A stretch of 64,000 nucleotides of DNA. It comes from Metaphire vulgaris. Its lineage: Eukaryota; Annelida; Clitellata; Crassiclitellata; Megascolecidae. The DNA lies in the NCBI GenBank assembly GCA_018105865.1, contig CM030833.1:30182640-30246639 (forward strand). The letters are read 5' to 3'. The notes below the pieces were generated by a model. It did no database searches. It was not told the origin of the DNA and saw only the letters and a list, made by a program, of their open reading frames with translations. The position numbers and the translations under genes were made by a program. This document shows positions 62,481 through 64,000 of the stretch, piece by piece (positions within the stretch are counted from its first letter, which is position 1; every line of letters starts with the position of its first letter).

Positions 62481-63531
62481 TCTCAGATGCCCTCCTCTGC
62501 ACACTGTTTTATGTTTATTTAGCGCCATATAAAAACAATGATTCGATAATTGCATTGGCTTCCGACAGGGAAAGCCAACATATCAACTTTCTTCCCTCGG
62601 GGAAAGACTTCCCCCAATTGCGTGGATGTGGATCCCCCCATTATCCCGGCGTCTCCCTGTCCGCTCTGATTGAAACCAGCACATGTCCTCTCTGTGTTTA
62701 CTCTCATTCGTCAGAAACGGACGTGTGGAAAGTCAAACAGAAGCCGCGGTTGGCACAAGGTGACTAGTTTATTGTGCGCCGCTGTCAGAATCATCGCCTC
62801 ATCAACAGTGTCTGTCTGTCTGTCTCCTTGTCTGTCTGTCGGCATGTCTGTCTTCTTGTCTCTGTGTTTATCTAAGTATTTATCTTCTTTTTTCCTGCGC
62901 ATTTTGTGTGTTTGTCAGTAATTCTGATTGGTAGTGTCTCTCTCTGAATATGTCCTTGTATATATCTGTATCTGTACCTTTGTCTCTTTGCTTGTCTGCC
63001 ATTCTGTCTGCATCGTGTTATCTGAAAGATCGTCTTTCCATATGTATCTGTGCATGTATGTGTATATGTGTGCTTGTCTGTCTGTCTGTCTGTCTGTCGG
63101 AGTCTAAGGCGGAGCTGCAAGATCTTCACGCTTGCGTAATTATTATAGCGTCTGTTCGTCTGTACGTTCGTCGGTGTGTGTGTGTGTGTATGTGTGCGTG
63201 ACTGTGTGTGTGTGTGTGCACCCGTTGCTATGGAATTACGCAGTGTTCGTGATATCGTATCTACAAATTTTACCAAACGGTGAGCAATTCATTGACCTGG
63301 CATTTTGCTGATGCAGTGGGTTCTGTGATAATTATATCAGTAGCCTAACTGGAGAGGGACATAGGCCTACAATAAATTAACAGTGACACGTAGATTCCGA
63401 CTTGGAACGGGGGATTAAAACTTGGTTATATATAATAGCGATATACAAATTCGCCCGATTTCTACTTACTTGTTTACCTGTTCCGTGTTCTTCTGATCAC
63501 AGTTTTTTCGGTTCTTCTCAGCTGTTTTTCG

Positions 63532-63611
63532 TTAACCCCTTAACTGGGGATCCCGGATATATCCGTCCATTTTACATTGAGTTACAGTTAAATACACGGC
63601 TAAGGGGTTAA
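63532..63611 (+). mobile_element. TTAA-ended 80-bp MITE, copy 4
   Basis: Almost identical to copy 1, with ends TTAACCCCTTAACTGGGG and GGCTAAGGGGTTAA. It is inserted in one unit of a local duplication whose other unit is empty. Confidence 0.9.
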
Positions 63612-63885
63612 TAGAGTTTTTCCGGTTCTTCTCAGCTGTTTTCCGTTAATAGAGAGAGGACATCGGATGCATGGCCGAAGAACCATAAGCCATAACAGCT
63701 CGGTCATGTGCTCTAGCAATAGCTATTCATTTAGTAGCACTTTTTCACGCGTTTCGTTGTGCTACGTTTCGGTTTCATCTGCGACCTTTTGCTATAAATC
63801 TTGTTGTCTTTGACCTCCTCAAAGGTCAAATGTCACCCTCACTAGAAACATCTATAAATCTATTCCGTTTAGCACAACCATATAT

Positions 63886-63889
<4 letters not shown>

Positions 63890-63934
<45 letters not shown>
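63890..63934. repeat. (TA)n microsatellite
   Basis: TA run near the window end. Confidence 0.95.
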
Positions 63935-63938
<4 letters not shown>

Positions 63939-64000
63939 GATAGTGCAATAAAATATAGGATTTATCGCACAATCGAATGAAAATGTGAAAGAATTTCAAT

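Larger units (their letters stand above)
59794..64000. other. Region upstream of protein B
   Basis: No coding exon is recognised, although the signal-peptide exon of protein B may lie here or beyond the window. The stretch holds MITEs (60044, 61825 and 63532), CTGT arrays and a terminal TA run. Confidence 0.5.

Overview
This window is nuclear DNA from an animal, and its gene content points to an invertebrate. The genes have many introns with GT-AG junctions, and only about 8.5 kb of the 64 kb is coding. The rest is AT-rich and packed with microsatellites, short inverted-repeat transposons (MITEs) and tRNA-derived SINE-like pieces. The species cannot be fixed from sequence alone. The recurring 'TTCTATAGCGCC' repeats and the lectin/CUB gene pair suggest a non-vertebrate, perhaps marine, lineage (inference).

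Six genes can be assembled exon by exon, and every reading phase closes. (1) 563-10369, plus strand: a GAB-family docking protein with PH domain, YxxP, YxxM and SHP2-type YLDLDL sites. (2) 14847-18144, plus: the microtubule plus-end protein EB1 (MAPRE family) ending in EEY. (3) 23616-26079, plus: a Kruppel-like zinc-finger factor with KLF1/2/4-type fingers. (4) 28616-30642, minus: a class A peptide GPCR resembling FMRFamide receptors, with an intron inside the DRY motif. (5) 42678-50739, plus, and (6) 52303-59793, minus: two paralogous type I membrane proteins in tail-to-tail orientation. Each has a SUEL/rhamnose-binding lectin domain, a CUB-like domain, a sushi-like four-cysteine module, a short stalk, one transmembrane helix and a cytoplasmic tail. 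Their exons match one for one in phase and nearly in length. The signal-peptide exon of gene 6 was not found.

The regions between genes are 10370-14846, 18145-23615, 26080-28615, 30643-42677 (12 kb, mostly simple repeats), 50740-52302 and 59794-64000. They hold at least eight families of short non-autonomous elements, several with target-site duplications readable directly in the sequence. These include an 80-bp TTAA element with five copies, one beside its own empty site; an 8-bp-duplication element at 14213-14576; and a TTA-flanked Harbinger-like element at 23069-23452. An internal motif, TGACCTTTTTTGCTTGTCAG-like, recurs inside elements whose ends are otherwise unrelated. Two inverted copies of one element flank a single EB1 exon.

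The genes do not form one pathway. GAB, EB1, KLF and the GPCR are independent conserved animal genes. The lectin/CUB pair is the only functionally linked cluster and the most interesting gene-level feature.
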